Made by a program: the position numbers and the translations under genes | Shown here: in pieces, positions 56,867-64,000 of the stretch | Position numbering within the stretch: position 1 is the stretch's first letter | How the letters are laid out: each line of letters begins with the position of its first letter | Notes under the pieces: generated by a model | Databases searched by the model: none | The model's input: only the letters and a program-made list of their open reading frames with translations | Told to the model about the DNA's origin: nothing | DNA from: Salvator merianae | Taxonomy: Eukaryota > Chordata > Lepidosauria > Squamata > Teiidae | Length of the DNA: 64,000 bases | Reading direction: 5' to 3' | Assembly (NCBI GenBank): GCA_003586115.2 | Contig: QVOM02000126.1 | Location: 5,353,915 to 5,417,914, forward strand

Positions 56867-59602
56867 CTAAAGCATCCCAGACAGATAACTGTCCAGCCTC
56901 TCCTTGAAGACCTCCAGCGAAGGAGAGCCTACCACCTCCTGTGGCAACCTGTTCCAGTGACTGATTGCCCTTACGGTCAGGAAGTTTTTCCTAATATCTA
57001 GCCTGTATCTACTCCCTTGAAGTTTCATCCCATTGTTTCTAGTCCTTCCTTCTTGCGCAACTGAGAATAGGGCCAATCCTTCTGCACTGTGACAGCCCTT
57101 CAGATACTTGAAAACAGCTATCATGTCTCCTCTCAGTCTTCTCTTCTGCAGGCTAAACATTCCTAGGTCCTTTAACCGTTCCTCGTAGGACATGGTTTGC
57201 AGACCACTCACCATTTTGGTCGCCCTTTTCTGAACTTGTTCCAGTTTGTCAATGTCTTTTTTAAACTGGGGTGCCCAGAACTGGACACAATACTCCAGAT
57301 GAGGTCTGACCAAGGAAGAGTAAAGTGGGACAATTACTTCTCGTGATCTAGACTCTATACTCCTCTTGATACAGCCCAGGATGGTATTTGCCTTTTTTGC
57401 CGCTGCATCACACTGTTGACTCATGTTTAATCTGTGATCTACTAGTACACCCAGATCCTTTTCACATGTGCTGCTGCTCAGCGAGATTCCCCCCATTCTG
57501 TATTGGATATTGTCATTTTTCTTACCCAGATGTAAAACTTTGCATTTCTCCCTGTTAAATGTCATTCTGTTAGTTTCAGCCCACTGTTCAAGCTTGTCCA
57601 AATCCTTTTGAATCCTCTCCTTCTCCTCCCTAGTGTTAGCAAGCCCTCCTAGCTTTGTGTCATCTGCAAATTTGATCAGCGTCCCCTCGACACCTTCATC
57701 CAGATCGTTTATAAAAATGTTGAACAGCAATGGGCCCAAGACAGAGCCTTGCGGTACCCCACTCGAGACAGTCTTCCAATCGGATGTGAAGCCATTTATG
57801 ACCACTCTTTGAGTACGATCACTAAGCCAGTTATGAATCCACCTAACAGTTGTCCTGTCAATCCCATATTTGATCATTTTTTCAATAAGTATAGTATGAG
57901 ACACCTTGTCAAATGCTTTGCTAAAGTCAAGATATACTATGTCCACAGCCTTTCCTTGATCGATCCATCCAGTAATTTTGTCATAAAAGGAAATGAGATT
58001 AGTCTGGCATGACTTGTTTGTTACAAATCCATGTTGGCTTTGGTTAATTACTGCATTCCCATCCAAGTGCTCCCATATGTGCTGTTTAATGATTTGTTCA
58101 AATATCTTGCCTGGTATTGAAGTCAGGCTCACAGGCCTGTAGTTGCCTGGGTCAGCCTTCTTTCCTTTTTTAAAGATAGGTACAACATTTGCCCTTCTCC
58201 AATCTTCTGGGACTTCTCCTGTTATCCATGAGTTCTCAAATATCACGGAGAGTGGTTCAGCAATTATATCAGCTAATTCCTTCAGCACCCTAGGATGTAA
58301 TTCATCTGGGCCTGGAGACTTGAATACATTTAAGTTTGCTAAGTGTTCCCTCACCTTCTCCTTGTCCATACAGAGCCTTGATTCTCTTATTCCCTCAACA
58401 GCACAGTGAAGGCCAACTGATGTTTCCTTTCCTTTCTGAGAGAAAACAGATGCAAAATAGGAGTTCAGAAGTTCTGCCTTCTGAATATCGTTTTTGACCA
58501 AATCACCCTTCCCATTTTGTAAAGGTCCTATAGCTTCTTTGACTTTTCTTTTGCTTCTGACATACCCCCAAAAGCCTTTTTTATTGTTTTTGGCCTCTCT
58601 TGCAATCCTCAATTCATTTTTAGCTTTAGCCTTTCTGACACTTATCCTGCAGTTCCTGCAGATTGCATTATATTCTTCTTTTGATATGTCCCCCTCTTTC
58701 CATTTTTTAAACATTTCTTTTTTTCTTTTTAGCAAGTTATTAAGTTCAGGGTTCATCCACCCTGGTCTCTTTAAATGCTTGCCATTTTTTTTTCTTTTAG
58801 GAATTGTTAAAGATTGTGCCTCTAGAATCTCCTTTCTCAAAATTTCCCATCCTTCCTGGACATTTCTGTCCTTTAAGACATCCAGCCAATGGATCCTTCC
58901 TACCCTCCTTCTGAGTCCATCAAAATCTGCTCCTTTGAAATCTAACCTTGAAGTCCGAGTCCTGTCAGATCTTCCTCCTTTTGTTATCCAAAACTCAATG
59001 ATAGCATGGTCACTGCCACCCAGGGTCCCAGTCACCCTTACTTCCTCAATCATTTCCTCCCTGTTGGTAAGGATTAGGTCCAAGATAGCACACCCCCTTG
59101 TTTTTTCCTCCATCCTTTGGAAAATGAAGTTATCTGCCAGAGAGGATAAGAATTTATTGGACCCATGACTTTTGCCAGAGAGAGATTCCCAACAAATGTC
59201 CGGATAGTTAAAATCTCCCATAATGACTAGGTCGTGTTTCCCCGAGAGCTTGGCCATCTGATATATAAATAGTTCATCCATATATTCTGTTTGTCCAGGT
59301 GGTCTATAATAAACTCCTACAACAGTATCCTTTGTGTTGCTCTCTCCTTGTATTTTCACCCAAACGGTTTCTACAGGGCTTCCATTATCTGAAAGATTAA
59401 TCTCTGTGGTGGTATATATTTTCCTTACATACAATGCAACACCTCCTCCCCTTTTATTAAGCCTGTTTTTTTTAAATAAGTTGTATCCTTCGAGCTCTGT
59501 GTTCCAATCATGCATATTATCCCACCAAGTTTCAGTTATGCCTATGATATCATATTTATTTTCCTGTGCTAGGATTTCTAGTTCTCCTTGTTTGTTTCCC
59601 AT
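56867..59602 (-). CDS. CR1 ORF2: endonuclease-reverse transcriptase
   Basis: Polyprotein that nicks target DNA and copies the element RNA from the nick. 911 codons from the first AUG. Endonuclease: catalytic Glu in GITETWW (residue 24), VVGVYYRPP (~95-102), MGDFN (Asp130, Asn132), GGSDHA (Asp198, His199). Reverse transcriptase: NYRPVSLTSIPGKIFEQ (~487-503), motif A VYLDFSKAFD (Asp559), motif B SGVPQGSVLGPLL (~614-626), motif C FADD (Asp647-648), then the CR1 C-terminal tail. The AUG at 59602 cannot be the natural start: motif I Asn (TNAQS) lies just upstream, and the frame is open to 59884 with no other AUG. From the ORF1 stop overlap the product would have 974 residues. See the frameshift site at 59791-59797. 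Confidence 0.93.
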   Translation of the reverse strand: MGNKQGELEILAQENKYDIIGITETWWDNMHDWNTELEGYNLFKKNRLNKRGGGVALYVRKIYTTTEINLSDNGSPVETVWVKIQGESNTKDTVVGVYYRPPGQTEYMDELFIYQMAKLSGKHDLVIMGDFNYPDICWESLSGKSHGSNKFLSSLADNFIFQRMEEKTRGCAILDLILTNREEMIEEVRVTGTLGGSDHAIIEFWITKGGRSDRTRTSRLDFKGADFDGLRRRVGRIHWLDVLKDRNVQEGWEILRKEILEAQSLTIPKRKKNGKHLKRPGWMNPELNNLLKRKKEMFKKWKEGDISKEEYNAICRNCRISVRKAKAKNELRIAREAKNNKKGFWGYVRSKRKVKEAIGPLQNGKGDLVKNDIQKAELLNSYFASVFSQKGKETSVGLHCAVEGIRESRLCMDKEKVREHLANLNVFKSPGPDELHPRVLKELADIIAEPLSVIFENSWITGEVPEDWRRANVVPIFKKGKKADPGNYRPVSLTSIPGKIFEQIIKQHIWEHLDGNAVINQSQHGFVTNKSCQTNLISFYDKITGWIDQGKAVDIVYLDFSKAFDKVSHTILIEKMIKYGIDRTTVRWIHNWLSDRTQRVVINGFTSDWKTVSSGVPQGSVLGPLLFNIFINDLDEGVEGTLIKFADDTKLGGLANTREEKERIQKDLDKLEQWAETNRMTFNREKCKVLHLGKKNDNIQYRMGGISLSSSTCEKDLGVLVDHRLNMSQQCDAAAKKANTILGCIKRSIESRSREVIVPLYSSLVRPHLEYCVQFWAPQFKKDIDKLEQVQKRATKMVSGLQTMSYEERLKDLGMFSLQKRRLRGDMIAVFKYLKGCHSAEGLALFSVAQEGRTRNNGMKLQGSRYRLDIRKNFLTVRAISHWNRLPQEVVGSPSLEVFKERLDSYLSGML

Positions 59603-59787
59603 GCTTTGCGCATTGGTATAGAAACATTTTAGTTTGCGACAAATGTCTCTTTCAAGCTTGACTCCTTTAGTTTCGTTCCAAATTGTTTGACTTTGTTCTT
59701 TCCTTTCATTTCTGGTAGCAAGTTCCTTATCTGTATTTATTAGCTGTTTATCTTTCTCTGGACTTTTACTTCCCTTCCCCTTTCGCC

Positions 59788-60729
59788 CTAGTTTAAAGCT
59801 CTCCTGATGAGTGCAGCCAGTCTCCTGCCAAATATGTGCTTTCCTGTCTTTGTAAGATGGAGCCCATCTCTTGCAAGGAGTCCATCATATAAGTAGATTA
59901 GTCCATGGTCTAGAAATCCAAATCCTTGCTGGTAGCACCATCGACGTAGCCAGTTGTTTACCTGTAGAATCCTTCTCCATCTTCCTGTTCCACGGCCATT
60001 CACTGGTAGGATAGAAGAGAAGACAACTTGCGCTCCCAGTTCCTTCACTTTCCTGCCCAGGTCTTCAAAGTCTCTGCAGATAGCTTCAAAGTTCCTTCCT
60101 GCAGTGTCATTTGTTCCTACATGTATTAGTAGGAACGGGTAATACTCTGTAGGACTGAAGAGTCTTGGCAGTCTCTCGGTTACATCTTTGATTCGTGCAC
60201 CGGGAAGGCAGCACACTTCTCGTGAGGTCATGTCAGGTCTGCACACAGCTGCCTCTGTTCCCCTCAATAAGGAATCCCCCACAACCATCACTCTCCTATT
60301 CTTCTTCACAGCTGCTCTTCTTTTTTTCGGTTCAAGAGGTTTCATATTGCACACCAAATCTTCCCGAACTTCCTGATTATTCTTCTCCGTGAGAGCCTGG
60401 TACCGGTTTTCAAGCTGTATAGTTGCTGACTCTCTCGTTATCCTCCTGCTTCTTTTGGTCACATGCTTCCAATCCTCAGCTTCCACAGGTTCTCTGATGT
60501 TGTCCTCTCCGTGATCAGATTGAAGTGCCTCTTCTGTTGTATCCAGGAAGCTCTCCTTCTCCCTAATGAGCTTCAAAGTAGCCACTCTCTCCTCAAGTTC
60601 TTGCACTTTCTCTTCCAGGAAAGACACGCGCTTGCATTTGTGGCAGGTGTAATCAGGATCCCCCTCTGGTAGAAGTATCATCATATTACACTCCTTGCAG
60701 CTAACTACAAAGCTTCGCTCTTTCTCCAT
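59788..60729 (-). CDS. CR1 ORF1: zinc-finger/esterase RNA-binding protein
   Basis: 313 codons, ATG to TAG. Cys11, Cys14, Cys29 and Cys32 form a zinc-binding cluster (CKEC ... CHKC). Residues ~37-60 (LEEKVQELEERVATLKL) are a coiled coil. A basic linker (EPKKRRAAVKKNRR) precedes an SGNH/GDSL hydrolase domain (~146-310): VVGDSLLRG (nucleophile Ser153), LPGARI (Gly177), HVGTND (Asn207) and RDGLHLT (Asp288, His291), so the catalytic set is complete. Esterase-type ORF1 proteins are known in the CR1 clade; they presumably bind element RNA and perhaps membranes or lipids. The gene ends at T TTA AAC TAG, overlapping the ORF2 frame. Confidence 0.92.
   Translation of the reverse strand: MEKERSFVVSCKECNMMILLPEGDPDYTCHKCKRVSFLEEKVQELEERVATLKLIREKESFLDTTEEALQSDHGEDNIREPVEAEDWKHVTKRSRRITRESATIQLENRYQALTEKNNQEVREDLVCNMKPLEPKKRRAAVKKNRRVMVVGDSLLRGTEAAVCRPDMTSREVCCLPGARIKDVTERLPRLFSPTEYYPFLLIHVGTNDTAGRNFEAICRDFEDLGRKVKELGAQVVFSSILPVNGRGTGRWRRILQVNNWLRRWCYQQGFGFLDHGLIYLYDGLLARDGLHLTKTGKHIFGRRLAALIRRALN
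59791..59797 (-). promoter_or_regulatory. Putative -1 ribosomal frameshift site T TTA AAC
   Basis: The last two sense codons of ORF1, TTA and AAC, with the preceding T form a canonical X XXY YYZ slippery heptamer, followed directly by the stop TAG (59788-59790). Slipping back one base places the ribosome in the open ORF2 frame. I see no strong downstream stem-loop within ~60 nt (only short G/A-rich runs), so efficiency is unknown. Confidence 0.6.
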
Positions 60730-61025
60730 GTTATCTACAGATGTTTGGAGTCCTCTTGTAAGATATTAAACAGTGCGGAGAACTTTCAATGTTCTTGAAC
60801 TAAAATTTAATCTTCCTTTTTTCGTTGAATTACTTAAATTGCCACTTTAGGATACTTATTTTACTCTACTAAATTAAACAAAAGGTGGCTACTTATTAAA
60901 TTATTCAGTTGTTTTAGCTTATTTTTACTTTTCCTTACAATTTAAGTTCTCTTACTTGATACGTTTGGACAAAAAAAAGAAAAAAGATCTAAATTAGTAT
61001 TTTATGATAGGATTATGATAGGATA
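60730..61025 (-). other. CR1 5' leader between ORF1 and the monomers
   Basis: AT-rich, unique within this window; no open frame. It contains no ATG-initiated long frame and presumably is the untranslated leader common to all transcripts from upstream monomers. Confidence 0.6.
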
Positions 61026-62205
61026 TATGTTTTCCTGACCTAGTTTTCCTGACCTTGTTTTCCTGACCTTGTCTTCCTCACCTTGTTTTTCTGACCTTGT
61101 TTTTCTCACCTAGTTTTTCAGACCTAGTTTTTCAGACCTAGTTTTTCCTCCTCTAGGTCACCGCTATATGCTCAGGCAGAGCCAAGTATTCTCCTTCCGA
61201 ATTCTTTTCCAATTCCTGGTCTCAGGACAGCAGCCTTCCTCCTCTTGCGAACACACTCAAATGAACTGCAGCCCGCTGTTTTTATCAGCTGAAGGGAGTG
61301 GCCAAATATGCTAATTGGCAGGGGTTGTCTGCAGGGCGTTTCCCTGCTCTCTGACCTAGTTTTCCTGACCTTGTTTTCCTGACCTTGTTTTCCTGACCTT
61401 GTTTTTCTCACCTTGTTTTTCTCACCTAGTTTTTCAGACCTAGTTTTTCCTCCTCTAGGTCACCGCTATATGCTCAGGCAGAGCCAAGTATTCTCCTTCC
61501 GAATTCTTTTCCAATTCCTGGTCTCAGGACAGCAGCCTTCCTCCTCTTGCGAACACACTCAAATGAACTGCAGCCCGCTGTTTTTATCAGCTGAAGGGAG
61601 TGGCCAAATATGCTAATTGGCAGGGGTTGTCTGCAGGGCGTTTCCCTGCTCTCTGACCTAGTTTTCCTGACCTTGTTTTCCTGACCTTGTTTTCTGACCT
61701 TGTTTTTCTGACCTTGTTTTTCTCACCTGTTTTTCACCTAGTTTTTCAGACCTAGTTTTTCAGACCTAGTTTTTCCTCCTCTAGGTCACCGCTATATGCT
61801 CAGGCAGAGCCAAGTATTCTCCTTCCGAATTCTTTTCCAATTCCTGGTCTCAGGACAGCAGCCTTCCTCCTCTTGCGAACACACTCAAATGAACTGCAGC
61901 CCGCTGTTTTTATCAGCTGAAGGGAGTGGCCAAATATGCTAATTGGCAGGGGTTGTCTGCAGGGCGTTTCCCTGCTCTCTGACCTAGTTTTCCTGACCTT
62001 GTTTTCCTGACCTTGTTTTCCTGACCTTGTTTTTCTGACCTTGTTTTTCTGACCTTGTTTTTCTCACCTAGTTTTTCAGACCTAGTTTTTCAGACCTAGT
62101 TTTTCCTCCTCTAGGTCACCGCTATATGCTCAGGCAGAGCCAAGTATTCTCCTTCCGAATTCTTTTCCAATTCCTGGTCTCAGGACAGCAGCCTTCCTGC
62201 CTCTT
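61026..62205 (-). repeat. Tandem 5' monomers of the CR1
   Basis: Three complete or near-complete and one truncated monomer, recognised by the anchor ctcctctaggtcaccgctat at 61148, 61451, 61777 and 62107 (spacing 303, 326, 330). Between conserved blocks lies a variable array of ttttcctgacctt / ctagtttttcaga-type 13-mers, whose copy number explains the spacing differences. On the minus strand each full monomer carries ccaattagcat (CCAAT box) and, ~30 bp on, ctgataaaaacagcgg (TATA-like), so each could be a promoter unit, as in mouse L1 monomers. Confidence 0.88.
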
Positions 62206-62268
62206 GCAACCCCTGCCAGAAGGCAGGAGACAATTTCGGCAAAATCCTGGGATCTTACCTCTGCCTAG
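62206..62268 (-). repeat. Element M, half flanking the CR1 5' end
   Basis: On the minus strand: tctcctgccttctggcag and ttgcaagaggca, the first half of element M (compare 46552-46600 on plus). Confidence 0.65.
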
Positions 62269-62269
62269 C

Positions 62270-62476
62270 ATTTAAGAGGACCCCTGTTGGATCAGGCAAC
62301 AGCTGATCTAGTCCAGCATCCTGTCTCACACGGTGGCCCACCAATTGCTCCTGGGCATCCTCAAGCAAAATAAAAAGGCAAAACCTTCACCTGCTCTTCA
62401 CTCCCTGCAAATGGGCTTTAGAGACATCCTGCCCATCTCTCCAACCCACAGGTAGTACCTTGGCATCCATTCTAAT
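62270..62476 (-). mobile_element. LINE-B 3' UTR fragment
   Basis: Plus strand: agaggacccctgttggatca ... catcctcaagcaaaata, the complement of the LINE-B tail; ends near ttggcatccattctaat. Confidence 0.85.
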
Positions 62477-62700
62477 AAGAACATGAGAGGAGCCCTGCTG
62501 GATCAGGCCACAGCCGATCCAGTCCAGCATCCTGTCTCACACAGTGGCCCACCAATTGCTTTGGAGCATGCTCAAGGAGAAGACAAAAGCAAAACCTTCA
62601 CCTGCTCTTGATTCCCGGCAAATGGTCTTTACAGGTTTCCTGCCTGCCTCTCCAAACTGGAGGCAGTACCTAGGCATCAGTTCTAGTAGCCACTGATTTC
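62477..62700 (-). mobile_element. LINE-B 3' UTR fragment, second copy
   Basis: Plus strand begins aagaacatgagaggagccct and follows the family order to agtagccactgatt. Head to tail with the preceding copy, as at 22819-23276. Confidence 0.87.
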
Positions 62701-64000
62701 CTTTTTTTACGGGATTGTTCCTGTTGCAAATTACTTGTATTCAGGAAACACCTGCGCACTTCCCTTTGTTATTCTTCTTGCATCTGGGTACTTTTGCAAG
62801 ACAAACAATCCCATGAAGAAACACCAGACAGAGGTAAGCAATCGCTGTGATAGAAAACCTAACATCATTGCTGGATTTTCCATAATAACAATGTAGCAGG
62901 GTTTTGCTCCACTAAACAGGGACTACACTGGGATTGTCACAAATATGTGTGGCAATCCCGATATAGTCCTGGGAACTAGCTGTGTCTGAGGAACCCAATT
63001 TTGTTTCAGGGTTTTGTTTTTGTTTTTGTTTTGCTTCAGGGTCAGGTTGTCTGGAAAAACGCTCTTTGCCCACTCCACATTCTGTTAACTGTATTTGATA
63101 TCTGAGTGCAATCAGGTCTGAAACGCAGAGCAGAGCTAGCTTGTAAGAAAATTGTCATAAAACAGCAAAAAGCCTGGGGCGGAAAAACACCCCTGCTGAA
63201 GTCAACAAGAAGTATTTTCCACCCCAGCTGTCCCCATACTCCGCCCCCCCGAGGTCAAACCTTTTATCATAATGAACTGATTTCTGCAGGGTTTGCTCTC
63301 TGCAGGATTCCTAAGAATACCCTGAAAAGGCACCGCTGTAGGATTAAAGACCGAAGAATAATCAGTACCTTAGACCAGCTGAGGAGGGAGGCTAGTCACT
63401 TAATCAGTGAAGGAATAGAGATGGAACTGTTCCCCAAGGGACACTTTTAACGCCTCCCAAGTGTCACTCCGTGGCATATGATCAACAGAGGAATCTGATC
63501 CAACCCTGACATCAAGGAGAAGTACATCAAGGAGCTGATCCATATCAATGGCTGGTTGCAGAAAGTTGGCAACTTTGAAAACAAAGCCATATAAATAAAT
63601 TAGCATGCATTGGCTCGAGCGTACCAGCTGGAACCAGCTATCAAACTGAAGTCGTTCATGGATGAGCGTCAGTTGCTTCTCCCCAAAGCCTGTTAAAAGT
63701 GCATCACTTCCCCTGAAACCCTTACAAATGCTCACATCAGCAGGTTACGCTTTAGTTCAGCCAAAGTGCCAGGAAATGTTTTTGGCAAGAAGGGAAGGGG
63801 AGGAAATGGTTGTAACATGGCAGTATACTGAGTAGAAGGCAGGTTGCCTGGGATGTGTTCAAAAACCAGGCATGAAACTTTGGTTTCTTTGAGCCCTCAA
63901 GAAGCGATTAGCAAAGTCATACGTGTTTGAGTTAAACATTTATTTATTCCATTTATATCTTACCCTTTGCCCTAAGGTCTGTAGGCAGGCACTTCGCGAG
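62701..64000. other. Mostly unassigned; element N and a LINE/SINE tail
   Basis: 62820-62990 resembles element N (see 43236). Overlapping open frames 63106-63450 (plus) and 63400-63735 (minus) have no recognised domain. 63930-64000 is a reversed LINE/SINE 3' tail (atttatttattccatttata, accctttgccctaaggtctg). Confidence 0.45.

Larger units (their letters stand above)
56797..62205 (-). mobile_element. Nearly full-length CR1 non-LTR retrotransposon
   Basis: About 5.4 kb on the minus strand: 5' tandem monomers (to ~61026), 5' leader, ORF1 (60729-59788), ORF2 (to 56867) and a short 3' UTR with the tail gattctatg at 56797. Both frames are open without an internal stop, so the insertion is recent and the family may still be active. 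Because M is split around it, both borders are defined; the only candidate target duplication is a short gaggc. CR1 elements typically leave very short or no duplications. Confidence 0.93.

Noticed and set aside
58494..59168. Plus-strand 224-codon frame
   Set aside because: Antisense shadow of CR1 ORF2.
61026..62205. Regular repeats with spacers, CRISPR-like at first sight
   Set aside because: Units are >300 bp, the "spacers" are themselves repeated, and the array is the 5' end of a eukaryotic LINE.
63106..63735. Two overlapping open frames, possible exon
   Set aside because: No recognised domain, no splice context or paralogue that I can see. Kept only as unassigned.

Overview
The window looks like nuclear DNA from a non-avian sauropsid, most likely a squamate reptile (lizard). 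This rests on three things: several CR1-clade LINE lineages ending in the CR1 signature tail (tgattctatga), L2 LINEs together with tRNA-derived SINEs, and a dense crowd of short inverted-repeat DNA transposons. The only host gene I can support is the last coding exon of a vertebrate ether-a-go-go potassium channel that I read as KCNH5 (Kv10.2): acceptor at 47889/47890, stop at 48838-48840, poly(A) signal at 49220. By inference, most or all of 1-47889 is the final intron of that gene, and about 49.25-64 kb is downstream flank. I cannot name the species.

Layout. 1-10.8 kb: truncated CR1, a second CR1-like LINE (here called LINE-B, with 3' ends ending ctcttatgttctta) and one long decayed L2 copy, separated by unassigned DNA. 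11.5-35.4 kb: mostly DNA transposons without coding capacity. They include an abundant family with ends like gggtctttctgcactta (family H), GC-rich families J and K with ends like gggcctgttcgcac, TA-flanked mariner-like elements, an 8-bp-TSD hAT element, a 726-bp element flanked by TAA, and a tandemly amplified MITE at 25.86-26.94 kb. Several are nested. 35.4-47.8 kb: more of the same, with a CR1 nested in a LINE-B, a hAT nested in a foldback element, and a CR1 tail ending about 65 bp before the KCNH5 exon. 47.9-49.25 kb: KCNH5 exon and 3' UTR. 49.4-56.8 kb: palindromic and hAT elements and LINE-B. 56.8-62.2 kb: one nearly full-length CR1 on the minus strand. 62.2-64 kb: LINE-B tails and unassigned sequence.

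The most interesting element is the intact CR1. It has ORF1 (313 aa: zinc-finger-like Cys cluster, coiled coil, SGNH/GDSL esterase domain) and ORF2 (endonuclease plus reverse transcriptase, 911 aa from its first AUG). Its 5' end is built of tandem monomers of about 300-330 bp. ORF1 ends at a canonical -1 frameshift heptamer, T TTA AAC, directly followed by the ORF1 stop. The -1 frame is ORF2, which is open from before ORF1's end and has no AUG until inside the endonuclease domain. The sequence therefore suggests that ORF2 is made by -1 ribosomal frameshifting as an ORF1-ORF2 fusion. That is the candidate system most worth testing here.
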